Positions 1-7,322 of a stretch of DNA of 13,766 nucleotides are shown here, in pieces. A model generated the notes under the pieces. It searched no databases. It worked only from the letters and a program-made list of their open reading frames with translations, and was not told where the DNA came from. Each line of letters starts with the position of its first letter. The first letter of the stretch is position 1. The stretch is from an uncultured Collinsella sp. (GTDB lineage: Bacteria; Actinomycetota; Coriobacteriia; Coriobacteriales; Coriobacteriaceae), in assembly GCA_934630375.1 (NCBI GenBank), contig CAKTVQ010000031.1, positions 1 through 13,766 of the forward strand. The letters run 5' to 3'. The translations under genes and the position numbers were made by a program.

Positions 1-53
1 GAGGCGGGGCCCTTTCGCTTCGGGAAGTGGAAGACGCGCTCTTACGGGAGTTC

Positions 54-84
54 GCGCGCTAGGCGCTCGCCGCGCCTAGCGCGC
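54..84. repeat. Perfect GC-rich 13-bp hairpin
   Basis: Arms at 54-66 (gcgcgctaggcgc) and 72-84 are exact reverse complements around a 5-nt loop. No T-tract follows on either strand, so this is not a typical intrinsic terminator. It lies before the IS21-type transposase remnant and could be a repeat end, a protein-binding palindrome or the end of a lost upstream gene. Its function is unknown. Confidence 0.6.
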
Positions 85-97
85 CCTCCCGCCCGCG

Positions 98-190
98 AGG
101 AGGAGCGCCCCGAGCAAGCTCGACCCGTACAAGCCCGTCATCCATCAATAGCTCGAGGACAACGCCCAGAACTGGCGCAAACAGCCCTTC
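98..190 (+). pseudogene. IS21-family transposase (IstA) remnant
   Basis: Reading the plus strand in the frame of position 113 gives SKLDPYKPVIHQ, a TAG stop at 149-151, then LEDNAQNWRKQ. The pattern SKLDPYKP(V/I)I, an acidic stretch, then RKQ is typical of the linker between the helix-turn-helix and the catalytic core of IS21-type IstA transposases. Only about 30 residues remain. An in-frame stop interrupts them, the expected RHTAKR that normally follows RKQ is missing, and no IstB ATPase is present. The fragment is therefore a decayed leftover with no coding function. Similarity fades at about 184-190, where a 13-bp inverted repeat begins. The family call comes from motif memory and is moderately secure. 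Confidence 0.6.
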
Positions 191-193
191 AAT

Positions 194-262
194 AAGTTGC
201 GGTGAAATAGTGTCTGTTTTTGCTGCTAGATAGCATAGTCAGTCCTTAATTCACCGCAACTT
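194..262. repeat. 13-bp inverted repeat, possible small palindromic element
   Basis: aagttgcggtgaa at 194-206 is exactly reverse-complementary to 250-262, with a 43-nt spacer between them. It sits immediately downstream of the minus-strand permease gene, whose stop is at 275, and directly after the end of the transposase similarity. The spacer carries a 5-bp mini-hairpin and a T-run on the plus strand. It may be a small non-autonomous repeat that also acts as a transcript end for the exporter operon. The inverted repeat is seen directly; its role is inferred. Confidence 0.6.
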
Positions 263-274
263 GTTAGTGGTGGC

Positions 275-1489
275 TTACTGGTAGCGTAGGCACTCCACCG
301 GGTTGAGCTTTGCCGCGCGGCGAGCGGGGTAGAAGCCAAAGATTACGCCGATGCCGACGGAGACGGCGAAGGCCAGCAGCACCGTGGCGATTGAAAAGCT
401 CGGTGTGATTTGCCCGCTGGCACCGAGCTCGCTGAGAACCCCTGATCCTGCGGCAAACATCGCGAGGCCCCAGGCCAGCAGATAGCCAATCAGGACACCC
501 AGCAGGCCACCGGTGATGCACAGTGCCGAGGACTCGGCCAAAAACTGCGCGGTGATATCGCGACGACTGGCGCCCAGGGCACGGCGAATACCGATCTCGC
601 GGATTCGCTCGGTCACGTTGGTGAGCATCATATTCATAATGCCGATTCCGCCGACAAGCAGTGAGATACTGGCGACAGCGCCCATGATGAGCGAGAAGGC
701 GCCCATAAACGAGTTGAGTGCATCGATGGCGCTTTTCATGGAGGTCGCCGATACGCTGTCGTACTCATCATCCTCCGAGATGCCCTTCATCGCGCGCACC
801 TTAGACTCGATGGTCTTGCAGAGCTCGTCCATGTCCGTGCCCTCGGCAGCAAGTGCCGTCACGCTGGGGAATGAAGGATTCTCGTCGCCAAACAGGCCGG
901 AGATGGTTTCGCGTGGCATATACAGCGTGAGCGAGCCCATGGAGTCGCTGCCGCCATCAATCACGCCTACAATCTGCACCTCGCCGTTGGACACCTTGAT
1001 GGTTTTCCCCAGTGCGTCCTGTTCGTTGCCGTAAAGCTGATCGGCGCCGCCGCGGCTGATGAGCGCCACACGCGAGCCTGATTGGGACTCGGCCTGTGAA
1101 TAGACGCGTCCCGCAACGAGCTTGCTGGCACCCACCGCGTCGAGCATGTCGCTGTCGACACCCTGTGCCATGACGGTATAGCTTTTATCGCCGGTCTTGT
1201 ACTCGGTATAAGCGCTGTCGACAATGCCGATCTGCTCTATCTGCGGCACCAGTTTTTGAAGCTTCTGGACGTCCGAATCGGTGAGTTCTTGGGACGAATA
1301 GATCTGCACCATGCGGGCTGCGTTGAGGCCCAGGCTGTTTACCAAGCTGTTTTGGATGCCGCCGATAAGCGAGGTCATGGCGATGACCGATGCGATGCCA
1401 ATGACGATGCCCAGGATGGTGAGCAGGCTGCGCCCCTTGTTGGCCTCGAGCGAGTGAAGTGCTTCTTGGATGAGGTCGCGCGTGCTCAC
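275..1489 (-). CDS. MacB/YknZ-type ABC transporter permease (FtsX fold)
   Basis: This is the membrane subunit of a MacB-family exporter, 404 residues. Transmembrane helix 1 lies at about residues 22-44 and is followed by a large extracellular domain (about 45-258). Three more helices lie at about 265-290, 322-346 and 364-389. The conserved cytoplasmic coupling motif TERIREIGIRRALGAS is at about 293-308 and the C-terminal FYPARRAAKLNPVECLRYQ is typical of FtsX-fold permeases. The start is GTG: AAAGGAG lies 5 nt upstream, and the GTG overlaps the TGA stop of the ATPase gene as GTGA, which implies translational coupling. Such permeases do not form a channel. They pump substrates outside the membrane by a piston-like motion driven by the ATPase. 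The substrate (drug, peptide or lipid) cannot be told from sequence. It lacks an N-terminal nucleotide-binding domain, as is usual for the split Gram-positive form. Confidence 0.93.
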   Translation of the reverse strand: MSTRDLIQEALHSLEANKGRSLLTILGIVIGIASVIAMTSLIGGIQNSLVNSLGLNAARMVQIYSSQELTDSDVQKLQKLVPQIEQIGIVDSAYTEYKTGDKSYTVMAQGVDSDMLDAVGASKLVAGRVYSQAESQSGSRVALISRGGADQLYGNEQDALGKTIKVSNGEVQIVGVIDGGSDSMGSLTLYMPRETISGLFGDENPSFPSVTALAAEGTDMDELCKTIESKVRAMKGISEDDEYDSVSATSMKSAIDALNSFMGAFSLIMGAVASISLLVGGIGIMNMMLTNVTERIREIGIRRALGASRRDITAQFLAESSALCITGGLLGVLIGYLLAWGLAMFAAGSGVLSELGASGQITPSFSIATVLLAFAVSVGIGVIFGFYPARRAAKLNPVECLRYQ

Positions 1490-2259
1490 ACCATCACTCC
1501 TTTCTGCGGGATGGTCGGGTCGGAGATCGTGGGTAGGCTATCGACGGCGCTGCGCAGGGTCCGCGGTGTATGTGGAATATACGCGCCGTCGTGAATACGA
1601 CCGTCGCGGATGGTCACGGCACGGTCGGCCTCGGCGGCGATGCCGGGGTCGTGCGTGATGAGTATGATGGTCTTGCCGCGCTCCTGGAGCTTATGGAAGG
1701 TTTCCATGACGAGCGCTCCGGTGGCGGAGTCCAGGTTTCCCGTCGGCTCGTCGGCCAGAATGATGGGCGGGTCATTGACGAGGGCACGTGCGATGGCGAC
1801 ACGCTGCATCTGGCCGCCCGAGAGCTCGGATATGCGGTGGTCCCAGTGGTCGACGGGCAGCGTGACGGCCTGCAGCGCGTGCACGGCGCGCATTTCGCGC
1901 TGGCTACGGGGTACGTTGGTGTAGGCCAGCGGCAGCATGACGTTTTCGATAACCGACAGGCGCGGCAGCAGGTTGAAGCTCTGAAAGACAAAGCCGATGC
2001 TCAGGGCGCGGACTTCGGTGAGCTCGTCATCATCGAGCTCGGCCACGTTGAGCCCTTGCAGGTAGTAGTCGCCCGCCGTCGGCTTATCTAGGCAGCCTAG
2101 GATGTTCATGAGCGTTGATTTGCCCGAGCCCGAGGGGCCAGTGATAGCGACGAACTCGCCGGGATCTACCGCCAGGCTCACGTTGTGCAGGATATGGGCG
2201 CAGCCGGCCTCGCTCTCAAAGATGCGGTGCACGTTGCGGATGTCGATGACGGGACGCAT
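1486..2259 (-). CDS. MacB/LolD-type ABC transporter ATP-binding protein
   Basis: This is the cytoplasmic ATPase of the exporter, 257 residues. All the hallmark motifs are present: Walker A GPSGSGKS (41-48), Q-loop Gln93 in VFQSFNLLP, signature [15 protein letters not shown] (146-160), Walker B IILADEP (166-172) and the switch histidine His203 in ITHD. The spacing and the [12 protein letters not shown] stretch match the MacB/LolD/YknY subfamily that partners FtsX-type permeases. A tail of about 30 residues follows the usual ATPase end and resembles nothing I recognise. The ATG overlaps the TAA of the adaptor gene by one base (TAATG), and its own stop overlaps the permease start. All three proteins are therefore expected to be made together from one message. 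It energises export by ATP hydrolysis. Confidence 0.94.
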   Translation of the reverse strand: MRPVIDIRNVHRIFESEAGCAHILHNVSLAVDPGEFVAITGPSGSGKSTLMNILGCLDKPTAGDYYLQGLNVAELDDDELTEVRALSIGFVFQSFNLLPRLSVIENVMLPLAYTNVPRSQREMRAVHALQAVTLPVDHWDHRISELSGGQMQRVAIARALVNDPPIILADEPTGNLDSATGALVMETFHKLQERGKTIILITHDPGIAAEADRAVTIRDGRIHDGAYIPHTPRTLRSAVDSLPTISDPTIPQKGVMV

Positions 2260-3692
2260 TACATACCCTCGTCGGCAGACGTACTGCCCGAATCCGCGCT
2301 GTAGCCGCCGTCAGCCGTTGCGTCCGCCCCGTTGTCCATGACGAGGGTGTCGCCATCGCGTAGCTTGGTAACCGGCACGTCAGGGTTGATTTCGTTGCCC
2401 TGGTCGTCGCGCTTGACCTGTGTCTTGCCGACTACGGCTTCGTTGTCGTTTTGCGTCACGACGGTCACCTTCACGCGACGGGTTTGCTTGCCCTCGTCAT
2501 CAGTCGCCACGTTGACGTAATAGTGTTCGCCGTCTTCGGTCATGAGCGCCATCGTCGGCACCATCACCACGTCGTCGAGCTGCTCGGTCACCAACGATAC
2601 CTCGGCCGTCATGCCCGGCTTCAGGCGCGCGTCGGGCGCCTCGATGAGAATGTCGACGTTAAAGGTCACGCTGCCGCCGCCGTTGTTGGAGTCGGAGTTT
2701 GCCACCGAGGCGATGGCGGTGACCGTTCCCTGGCTCACGATATCGGGAAACGCGGGATACGTGACGTTGGCGCTCTGCCCAACGGCGATCTTGGCGATGT
2801 CCTTTTCGCCCACCTGCACGGTCACCTTCATCTTGGATAGGTCGGCGATCTGCATGCACTGCTTGCCGCCACTCGTATCGCTTTCGCCCATGATCATGCC
2901 GCCTGTTACCGTGGCGCCCACCTTGGCGTTGAGCTCCACGATGCTGCCCGAGCTCGGGGCCGTGACCGTACGGCTGGCGGCCTTGGCGTTCGCCTGGTCG
3001 AGGTTTGCCTGGGCCGATGCGAGGCTGCGCTGCGCGGCCGATACGGCGTTCGTGTCCGCTGATGCGGCGGAGATGCCAGCCGCTGCGGAAGCTCCATCGA
3101 CGTCCGTCGTTGGGGTGGCCTGCGCGGCAGCTGCGGCTTTCTGCGCGTTCGCAAGGTCTTCCTGAGCGGCTGCAACTGCACGCTGCGCCTCGGCAACGTT
3201 GCGATCGAGCTCGTCGTTTTTAATGGTCATGAGCACGTCGCCCTCGTTGACGGATTGGCCTGCCTGCACGTTGATCGAATCGACCGTGCCGTCAACAGAA
3301 GGGGAGACCACTGAGGACGAAATGGGTTTGAGCTGGCCTTTCGCCTCGACCGTTGTGGTAAACGTGCCCTCGGTCACCATGTCGGTTACAGGCCCGCTAG
3401 CGCCCTGAGGCTGCGCATTGATAACCAGGGTTGCGACAATGGCAATGAGCGCGATGGCACCCACGATGCCGGCGGCAATACCGCGTCGAATCAGCTTTTT
3501 GCGTCGACGTTCGGCACGTTTTGCCTTGAGCTTGGCATATGCCTCTTCATCGGATATCTCGGCCGCATCGTTCGTGCGTCCGCTCTGCTTGTCGGTGTGT
3601 GCGTTTGTAATCAGAGGAATCGTTTCGGTGGCACCTTCGGGCGTGTGCTCGGTATCATCCGGGCCCGGGGTGATGGTGGGGACATTCGGCAT
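2259..3692 (-). CDS. MacA/YknX-like membrane fusion (adaptor) protein
   Basis: This is the periplasmic-adaptor-type partner of the exporter, 477 residues from the chosen start. A charged cytoplasmic tail (1-70, rich in Lys and Arg just before the membrane) leads to one transmembrane helix at 71-92. The outside part follows the HlyD/MacA order: first half of the lipoyl domain (about 127-158, GTVDSINVQAGQSVNEGDVL), an Ala/Gln-rich coiled-coil hairpin (about 161-238), the second lipoyl half (about 241-270) and a beta-barrel from about 281. The hairpin is short and interrupted by a Thr/Ser/Ala-rich turn, and no outer-membrane channel gene is nearby. This fits a one-membrane cell, as with YknX of Bacillus. 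The start at 3692 (MPNVPTIT) is preferred over an in-frame ATG 21 codons upstream, because AAAGGAG lies 5 nt before it and the upstream ATG runs into the preceding hairpin. It is the first gene of the exporter operon. Confidence 0.88.
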   Translation of the reverse strand: MPNVPTITPGPDDTEHTPEGATETIPLITNAHTDKQSGRTNDAAEISDEEAYAKLKAKRAERRRKKLIRRGIAAGIVGAIALIAIVATLVINAQPQGASGPVTDMVTEGTFTTTVEAKGQLKPISSSVVSPSVDGTVDSINVQAGQSVNEGDVLMTIKNDELDRNVAEAQRAVAAAQEDLANAQKAAAAAQATPTTDVDGASAAAGISAASADTNAVSAAQRSLASAQANLDQANAKAASRTVTAPSSGSIVELNAKVGATVTGGMIMGESDTSGGKQCMQIADLSKMKVTVQVGEKDIAKIAVGQSANVTYPAFPDIVSQGTVTAIASVANSDSNNGGGSVTFNVDILIEAPDARLKPGMTAEVSLVTEQLDDVVMVPTMALMTEDGEHYYVNVATDDEGKQTRRVKVTVVTQNDNEAVVGKTQVKRDDQGNEINPDVPVTKLRDGDTLVMDNGADATADGGYSADSGSTSADEGM

Positions 3693-3697
3693 AGCGT

Positions 3698-3704
3698 CTC
3701 CTTT
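3698..3704 (-). promoter_or_regulatory. Ribosome binding site fixing the adaptor start
   Basis: AAAGGAG on the minus strand, 5 nt before the ATG at 3692. It shows that the longer reading frame beginning at 3755 is not the translated form. Confidence 0.8.
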
Positions 3705-3720
3705 ATAGAAAGAACCTCGA

Positions 3721-3756
3721 TAATTATATGCGCCCACCGGTTGGGGTGGGCGCATA
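3721..3756 (-). terminator. Hairpin terminator of the L,D-transpeptidase gene
   Basis: tatgcgcccacc (3727-3738) pairs perfectly with 3745-3756 around a 6-nt loop. Read on the minus strand, the stem is followed by TAATTAT, an AT-rich but not T-only tail. It lies about 70 nt after the transpeptidase stop and before the exporter operon. The stem is very strong but the tail is weak, so termination may be partial. Confidence 0.6.
3723..3728 (-). promoter_or_regulatory. Possible -10 element of the exporter operon
   Basis: A perfect TATAAT on the minus strand, 30 nt upstream of the adaptor start, would give a short leader of about 20-25 nt. No -35 match is found at 16-18 nt spacing because that stretch is the GC-rich hairpin at 3727-3756. 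The hexamer overlaps the tail of that hairpin, so it may simply be the terminator's AT-rich end. Low certainty. Confidence 0.35.
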
Positions 3757-3824
3757 GAACGGTTTCTTTCGGAACTGTTAGATTGGTCGCAGCGGTTCCA
3801 CGTTGTAGGAATGCGCGCGTTACA

Positions 3825-5540
3825 CTATGAGTGGACAACCACGCACAGGCCGACTTTGATGCAGTCGTGAAGTGCCTTGGCGTCTGCCAGGCGCAGATTG
3901 ATGCAACCGTGGCTGCCGCACCACTTGTAGGAGTTGGGGTCGTCAAAGCTCTTGTCGTTTTGCCACGTTGCATCGTGGAAGCCGACCATGTTTCCCTCAA
4001 ACGGCATCCAATAGCTTACCGGGCTCTCGTATTTGGGCTTGCCGGTCTCGGGGTCCTTGGCACCGATGAGTTTGCTGGCGCCGTCGTTGCTGTTGATCTG
4101 CCAGACGCCCTCGGGCGTGGCGTCCTCGCCCGGCTTTCCCGAGATAAAGTTGGCCTCCCACACGATATTGCCGCTCTCGTCGTAGTAGCGCGCGTGCTGC
4201 TCGGACAGATCGACATCGACGTATGCCTTCCAGTCGGGCTCTCCCTTTGCGGTAAAGGTGTCGGCTTTCTGGGAGTATTTGATCTCGATTTCGCCGGTCT
4301 GCTTGTTGTTAATGGCATCCTCGACCTGCTTTGCGAGCGAGCTGCTGTCGATGGACCAACCAAAGTCGCCGCCTTCGACGGCGCACTGCTTGCCATCGGC
4401 GCGCGTCCACCAGCGAGTGGAGCCCACGGTATTGAAGCCGTTGGCGAGCTCGGCTGCCCAGCTGCTGATCTGCGACGTATCGAGCGTGGGGTTTGCGGGA
4501 TCGGCAAAGCTGATCCACTGCAACACGGAGCTGCCATCAACCTTGCCGGCATCCTCGCCGTTGAGCTTGAGGGTCACGTTGACGCCCAGGAAGTTGTTGG
4601 CGGCATCGCATGCAGCCTGAATCTGATCATCGGTCAGCGTTCCATTGAGCGGCTCATAGGCATCGTTGCCGAGCTTGGAAAGATCTACGGTCTCGGCCAG
4701 CGAGGCAAGCTCGAGCTCGGCATACTTAATGACATGCTCGCGGTTGAGTTTTTCGTTGGAGCGCGCCTTTTCGACGGTAAACTTGCCGGCCTGCTCGTCA
4801 TAGGAGCTATTGGCCTCGAACGCGCCCGAACGGCCCTCGTTAAACTCGTCGATGGCGGCACCCAGATCCTTCTCAAACTGCTTTTGGTCAAAGGTGTCGG
4901 AGAGCATGGACAGGTCGACGTCTTGATCAAGATCGACTTCGTTGGAGCTAGCGGTTGTTTTGGTCTTGCCGCTTAAGGATTCCACAAGGCGAACCGGCCA
5001 TACAAAGGCTTCGTTGTGGCTGATGATCTCTTTTGCGGCAGCCTCTCCGTTGACGATGGGTTCATCGGACTCGGGTTGATAGGTCCAGCTAAAGTCATCG
5101 CCTGTCACGGTGAGCTTATAGTGCTTCCATGCCGAGTTGACCTTGGTGGCGGCAGACGAAGCGTTGGAGAACGAGACGTCGACGCCGGCAATGGTGGTGT
5201 TGGGGTAGGCTAGCTGCGAAAACGCTACGATGCCAACGATATAGATAATGACGATAAGACCTAGGACGACAAAGAGCGTCGTCTTTTTGCCTGACTTATT
5301 GTTCTTGGCGGGTTTGCGTGCGGGGCCGCGATCGCCTCGAGCGTGCGTGGGGGGCTGCTTGGGCGCATTGCCGTTTGCCTGGCGCTGCTGTCGCTGTTGG
5401 TTCGGGCGTTGGGAAGCGTTTGCCGCACCACGCTGCTGACCGTGGCTTGGCGCGATAGGACGCGGTGACTGAACGCCGCCGGTGTGCCTGCTCGGCTGCT
5501 GCGGATCGGGAATCAGTTGAGTTCGATCGTTTTGCGACAT
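3825..5540 (-). CDS. Membrane-anchored L,D-transpeptidase (YkuD domain)
   Basis: This enzyme forms or remodels 3-3 cross-links in peptidoglycan, 571 residues from the chosen start. Residues 1-86 are a cytoplasmic, low-complexity tail rich in Gln, Pro, Arg and Asn. One transmembrane helix follows (about 87-110). The long outside linker region (about 113-430) fits the peptidoglycan-binding-like domains usually found ahead of such enzymes. The YkuD catalytic domain is at about 437-571, with the catalytic motif CGSHGCINLR (Cys546, His544) and an upstream conserved His522 in GFHDATW, so it looks active. The first in-frame ATG (5549) is only 1 nt from the Shine-Dalgarno GAAGGA, while the ATG at 5540 (MSQNDRTQ) is 10 nt away, so 5540 is chosen. 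It has its own promoter-like TATAAT and a downstream hairpin, so it is probably monocistronic. Confidence 0.9.
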   Translation of the reverse strand: MSQNDRTQLIPDPQQPSRHTGGVQSPRPIAPSHGQQRGAANASQRPNQQRQQRQANGNAPKQPPTHARGDRGPARKPAKNNKSGKKTTLFVVLGLIVIIYIVGIVAFSQLAYPNTTIAGVDVSFSNASSAATKVNSAWKHYKLTVTGDDFSWTYQPESDEPIVNGEAAAKEIISHNEAFVWPVRLVESLSGKTKTTASSNEVDLDQDVDLSMLSDTFDQKQFEKDLGAAIDEFNEGRSGAFEANSSYDEQAGKFTVEKARSNEKLNREHVIKYAELELASLAETVDLSKLGNDAYEPLNGTLTDDQIQAACDAANNFLGVNVTLKLNGEDAGKVDGSSVLQWISFADPANPTLDTSQISSWAAELANGFNTVGSTRWWTRADGKQCAVEGGDFGWSIDSSSLAKQVEDAINNKQTGEIEIKYSQKADTFTAKGEPDWKAYVDVDLSEQHARYYDESGNIVWEANFISGKPGEDATPEGVWQINSNDGASKLIGAKDPETGKPKYESPVSYWMPFEGNMVGFHDATWQNDKSFDDPNSYKWCGSHGCINLRLADAKALHDCIKVGLCVVVHS

Positions 5541-5550
5541 CGTATGCATA

Positions 5551-5556
5551 TCCTTC
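5551..5556 (-). promoter_or_regulatory. Ribosome binding site of the L,D-transpeptidase gene
   Basis: GAAGGA on the minus strand. The spacing is 1 nt to the first ATG (5549) and 10 nt to the second (5540), which favours the second as the real start. Confidence 0.65.
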
Positions 5557-5597
5557 GAATTTCGCCTTATGGCTCATCGTGTTTTTACTGGGCTTGC

Positions 5598-5627
5598 ATT
5601 ATAGCGATTGCCCTGCTGTTTGTGGTA
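5598..5627 (-). promoter_or_regulatory. Promoter of the L,D-transpeptidase gene
   Basis: A perfect -10 TATAAT is at 5598-5603 on the minus strand. A weak -35 candidate (accaca, about half matching TTGACA) lies 18 nt further upstream. The predicted transcript starts near 5591, giving a leader of about 50 nt. It sits between the sdaA terminator and the transpeptidase start, the expected place for a promoter. Confidence 0.55.
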
Positions 5628-5644
5628 CGGAAACGGTGGCATTC

Positions 5645-5673
5645 AAAAGAGGTGGGACATTTGTCCCACCTTT
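5645..5673 (-). terminator. Intrinsic terminator of the serine dehydratase gene
   Basis: ggtgggac (5651-5658) pairs with gtcccacc (5663-5670) around a 4-nt loop, and the stem extends by A-T and G-T pairs. On the minus strand it is followed by CTTTTGAAT. It begins 17 nt after the sdaA stop codon. This is a clear rho-independent terminator. Confidence 0.8.
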
Positions 5674-5689
5674 GAGTCGTTCTTAGCCG

Positions 5690-7297
5690 TTATCCGCACA
5701 CACCGCATTTTGCACAGGCTGAAAGTGCGGCCGGAGCCTGCGCGATGCCGCCCTTTGCCGTCTCGCGCAGCGTGGCCGGCAACGCATGGCCCACCGAGAG
5801 CATGACATGTGCCATCTGGTCAAACGGAACCAGGCTCTTAATTCCTGCGAGGGCGAGTTGTGCGGAGCTAAAGGCCGCTGCCACGCCGATGGCATTGCGG
5901 TTTTGGCAGGGCACCTCCACGAGGCCACCTACGGGGTCACAAACGAGGCCCAGCAGGTTACTCAGCGCGATGGAACTGGCGTCGAGCGCCTGCTCGGGCG
6001 TGCCGCCGAGCATCTGCACCAGCGCGGCGGCTGCCATGGCGGCCGCACTTCCGACCTCGGCCTGACAGCCGCCCTCGGCGCCGGCAACGCAGGCGCTTGT
6101 GGTGAGGTTGAGGCCGATGGCGGCTGCGCAGTAGAGCGCGTCCATGACCTGCTCGTCGTCGAGCTGGAGGTGGTCTGCGAGCGCCAGTACGCAGCCGGGT
6201 ACGACGCCTGCGGAGCCTGCCGTGGGGGCAGCGACGATCACACCCATCGTGGCTGAGCGCTCGAGCACGGCCATGGCGCGGGCCACGGCGTCGGTCTGGA
6301 CGGCGCCCATCAGGTTTGTGCTTAGATCGTTTCGGCTGCTGGCATCGACGAGCTTTGCCTCGCCGCCGATGAGGCCGCCGAGCGAGCGCTGCGGATTGGA
6401 AATGGGGGCAGTGGTCTCTTCGCGCATGACGTCGAGTACGCGGCGCATGGCGGCGATGGCGTGTGCCTCGCCGGTCAGACGTGCCTCGCGTACGGCCATG
6501 ACGGCGCCGATGTTGAGCCCCAGTTCCTTGCATGCATCGAGCAGCTGCTCGCCGTCGTCGAAGATCTCCTTTGCCGAGACACCGGGGGAGAGCGACGAGG
6601 CAGAACCGGGGAGCTCGATAAAGGTCGCGTAATCGACATTGTCGAGCTTGCGTAACATGGGGATAACGGTGTCGTCGGGCGCGCCGTCGGTCTCAAAGAC
6701 GGAATAGGCCTGGCCGCCCACTTCGGTGCGGTAGGTGCGGCAGAAGGCGATGTTCACATGAGCGTAGGCGAGCAGGTTGGTGAGCGCTGCGAGCACGCCG
6801 GGGACGTCCTGGTGCGCCACGAAGAGCGTGGAATACATGCCCGAGATGTCGACGCCGACGCCGTTGATGCGGCTGATGCGCATCTTGCCGCCGCCCAGGC
6901 TCTCGCCACGGACCTGCGCCGTGGCGCCCGTGGCGTCGACCATGTCGATGTCGACGGTGTTGGGGTGGATGGAGGCGTCGTCGCCCTTGATGTCAAAGTG
7001 ATATTCGAGGCCCTGATCGCGTGCGAGGTCAAAGGCCTGCTTGATGTTTTCGTCATCGGTGTCGAGGCCCAGAATGCCCGCGACGAGCGCGCGGTCGGTG
7101 CCATGGCCGCGGTAGGTGTGGGCGAAGGAGTTCCACAGACCAAAGGTAACCTTGGTGATGCGGCCTTCCAGCAGGCTGGCGGCAACTTGGGCGCAGCGCA
7201 GGGCGCCGGCGGTGTGCGATGAACTGGGGCCGACCATGACGGGGCCCAAGATCTCGAATGCCGAGGTCGTAGCTAGTGTTTGCGGCTTGCCTGCCAT
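5690..7297 (-). CDS. sdaA: L-serine dehydratase, iron-sulfur type, beta-ACT-alpha fusion
   Basis: It deaminates L-serine to pyruvate and ammonia using a [4Fe-4S] cluster, in the cytosol. The 535-residue chain joins parts that are two proteins (SdaAB and SdaAA) in Bacillus and clostridia. The beta domain is at about 12-150, with GPVMVGPSSSHTAGA at 18-32. An ACT-like regulatory domain lies at about 155-230 (VPGVLAALTNLLAYAHVNIAF). The alpha catalytic domain is at about 243-530, with APTAGSAGVVPG, GAEGGCQAEVGSA and VCDPVGGLVEVPCQNRNA. Cys411, Cys453 and Cys464 are the expected cluster ligands. The C-terminus is CAKCGVCG; in a solved relative a C-terminal cysteine reaches the cluster as the fourth ligand, and this tail offers three candidates. 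The start ATG has AAAGGAG 5 nt upstream. A large palindromic element occupies the region just before the ribosome binding site, and a terminator follows the gene. Confidence 0.95.
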   Translation of the reverse strand: MAGKPQTLATTSAFEILGPVMVGPSSSHTAGALRCAQVAASLLEGRITKVTFGLWNSFAHTYRGHGTDRALVAGILGLDTDDENIKQAFDLARDQGLEYHFDIKGDDASIHPNTVDIDMVDATGATAQVRGESLGGGKMRISRINGVGVDISGMYSTLFVAHQDVPGVLAALTNLLAYAHVNIAFCRTYRTEVGGQAYSVFETDGAPDDTVIPMLRKLDNVDYATFIELPGSASSLSPGVSAKEIFDDGEQLLDACKELGLNIGAVMAVREARLTGEAHAIAAMRRVLDVMREETTAPISNPQRSLGGLIGGEAKLVDASSRNDLSTNLMGAVQTDAVARAMAVLERSATMGVIVAAPTAGSAGVVPGCVLALADHLQLDDEQVMDALYCAAAIGLNLTTSACVAGAEGGCQAEVGSAAAMAAAALVQMLGGTPEQALDASSIALSNLLGLVCDPVGGLVEVPCQNRNAIGVAAAFSSAQLALAGIKSLVPFDQMAHVMLSVGHALPATLRETAKGGIAQAPAALSACAKCGVCG

Positions 7298-7322
7298 GGC
7301 TGCTCCTTTAATCTATCCCGTC

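Noticed and set aside
3..62. A short open frame ending in REVEDALLREFAR then TAG, possibly the C-terminus of a gene coming from the left.
   Set aside because: Only 19 residues are visible with no recognisable motif. The stop falls inside the GC hairpin, and any 60-nt GC-rich stretch can look like this.
3831..4976. Open frame of 381 codons on the plus strand inside the L,D-transpeptidase gene.
   Set aside because: Its translation is a Val/Leu/Gly-rich shadow, while the opposite strand carries the clear YkuD catalytic motif.
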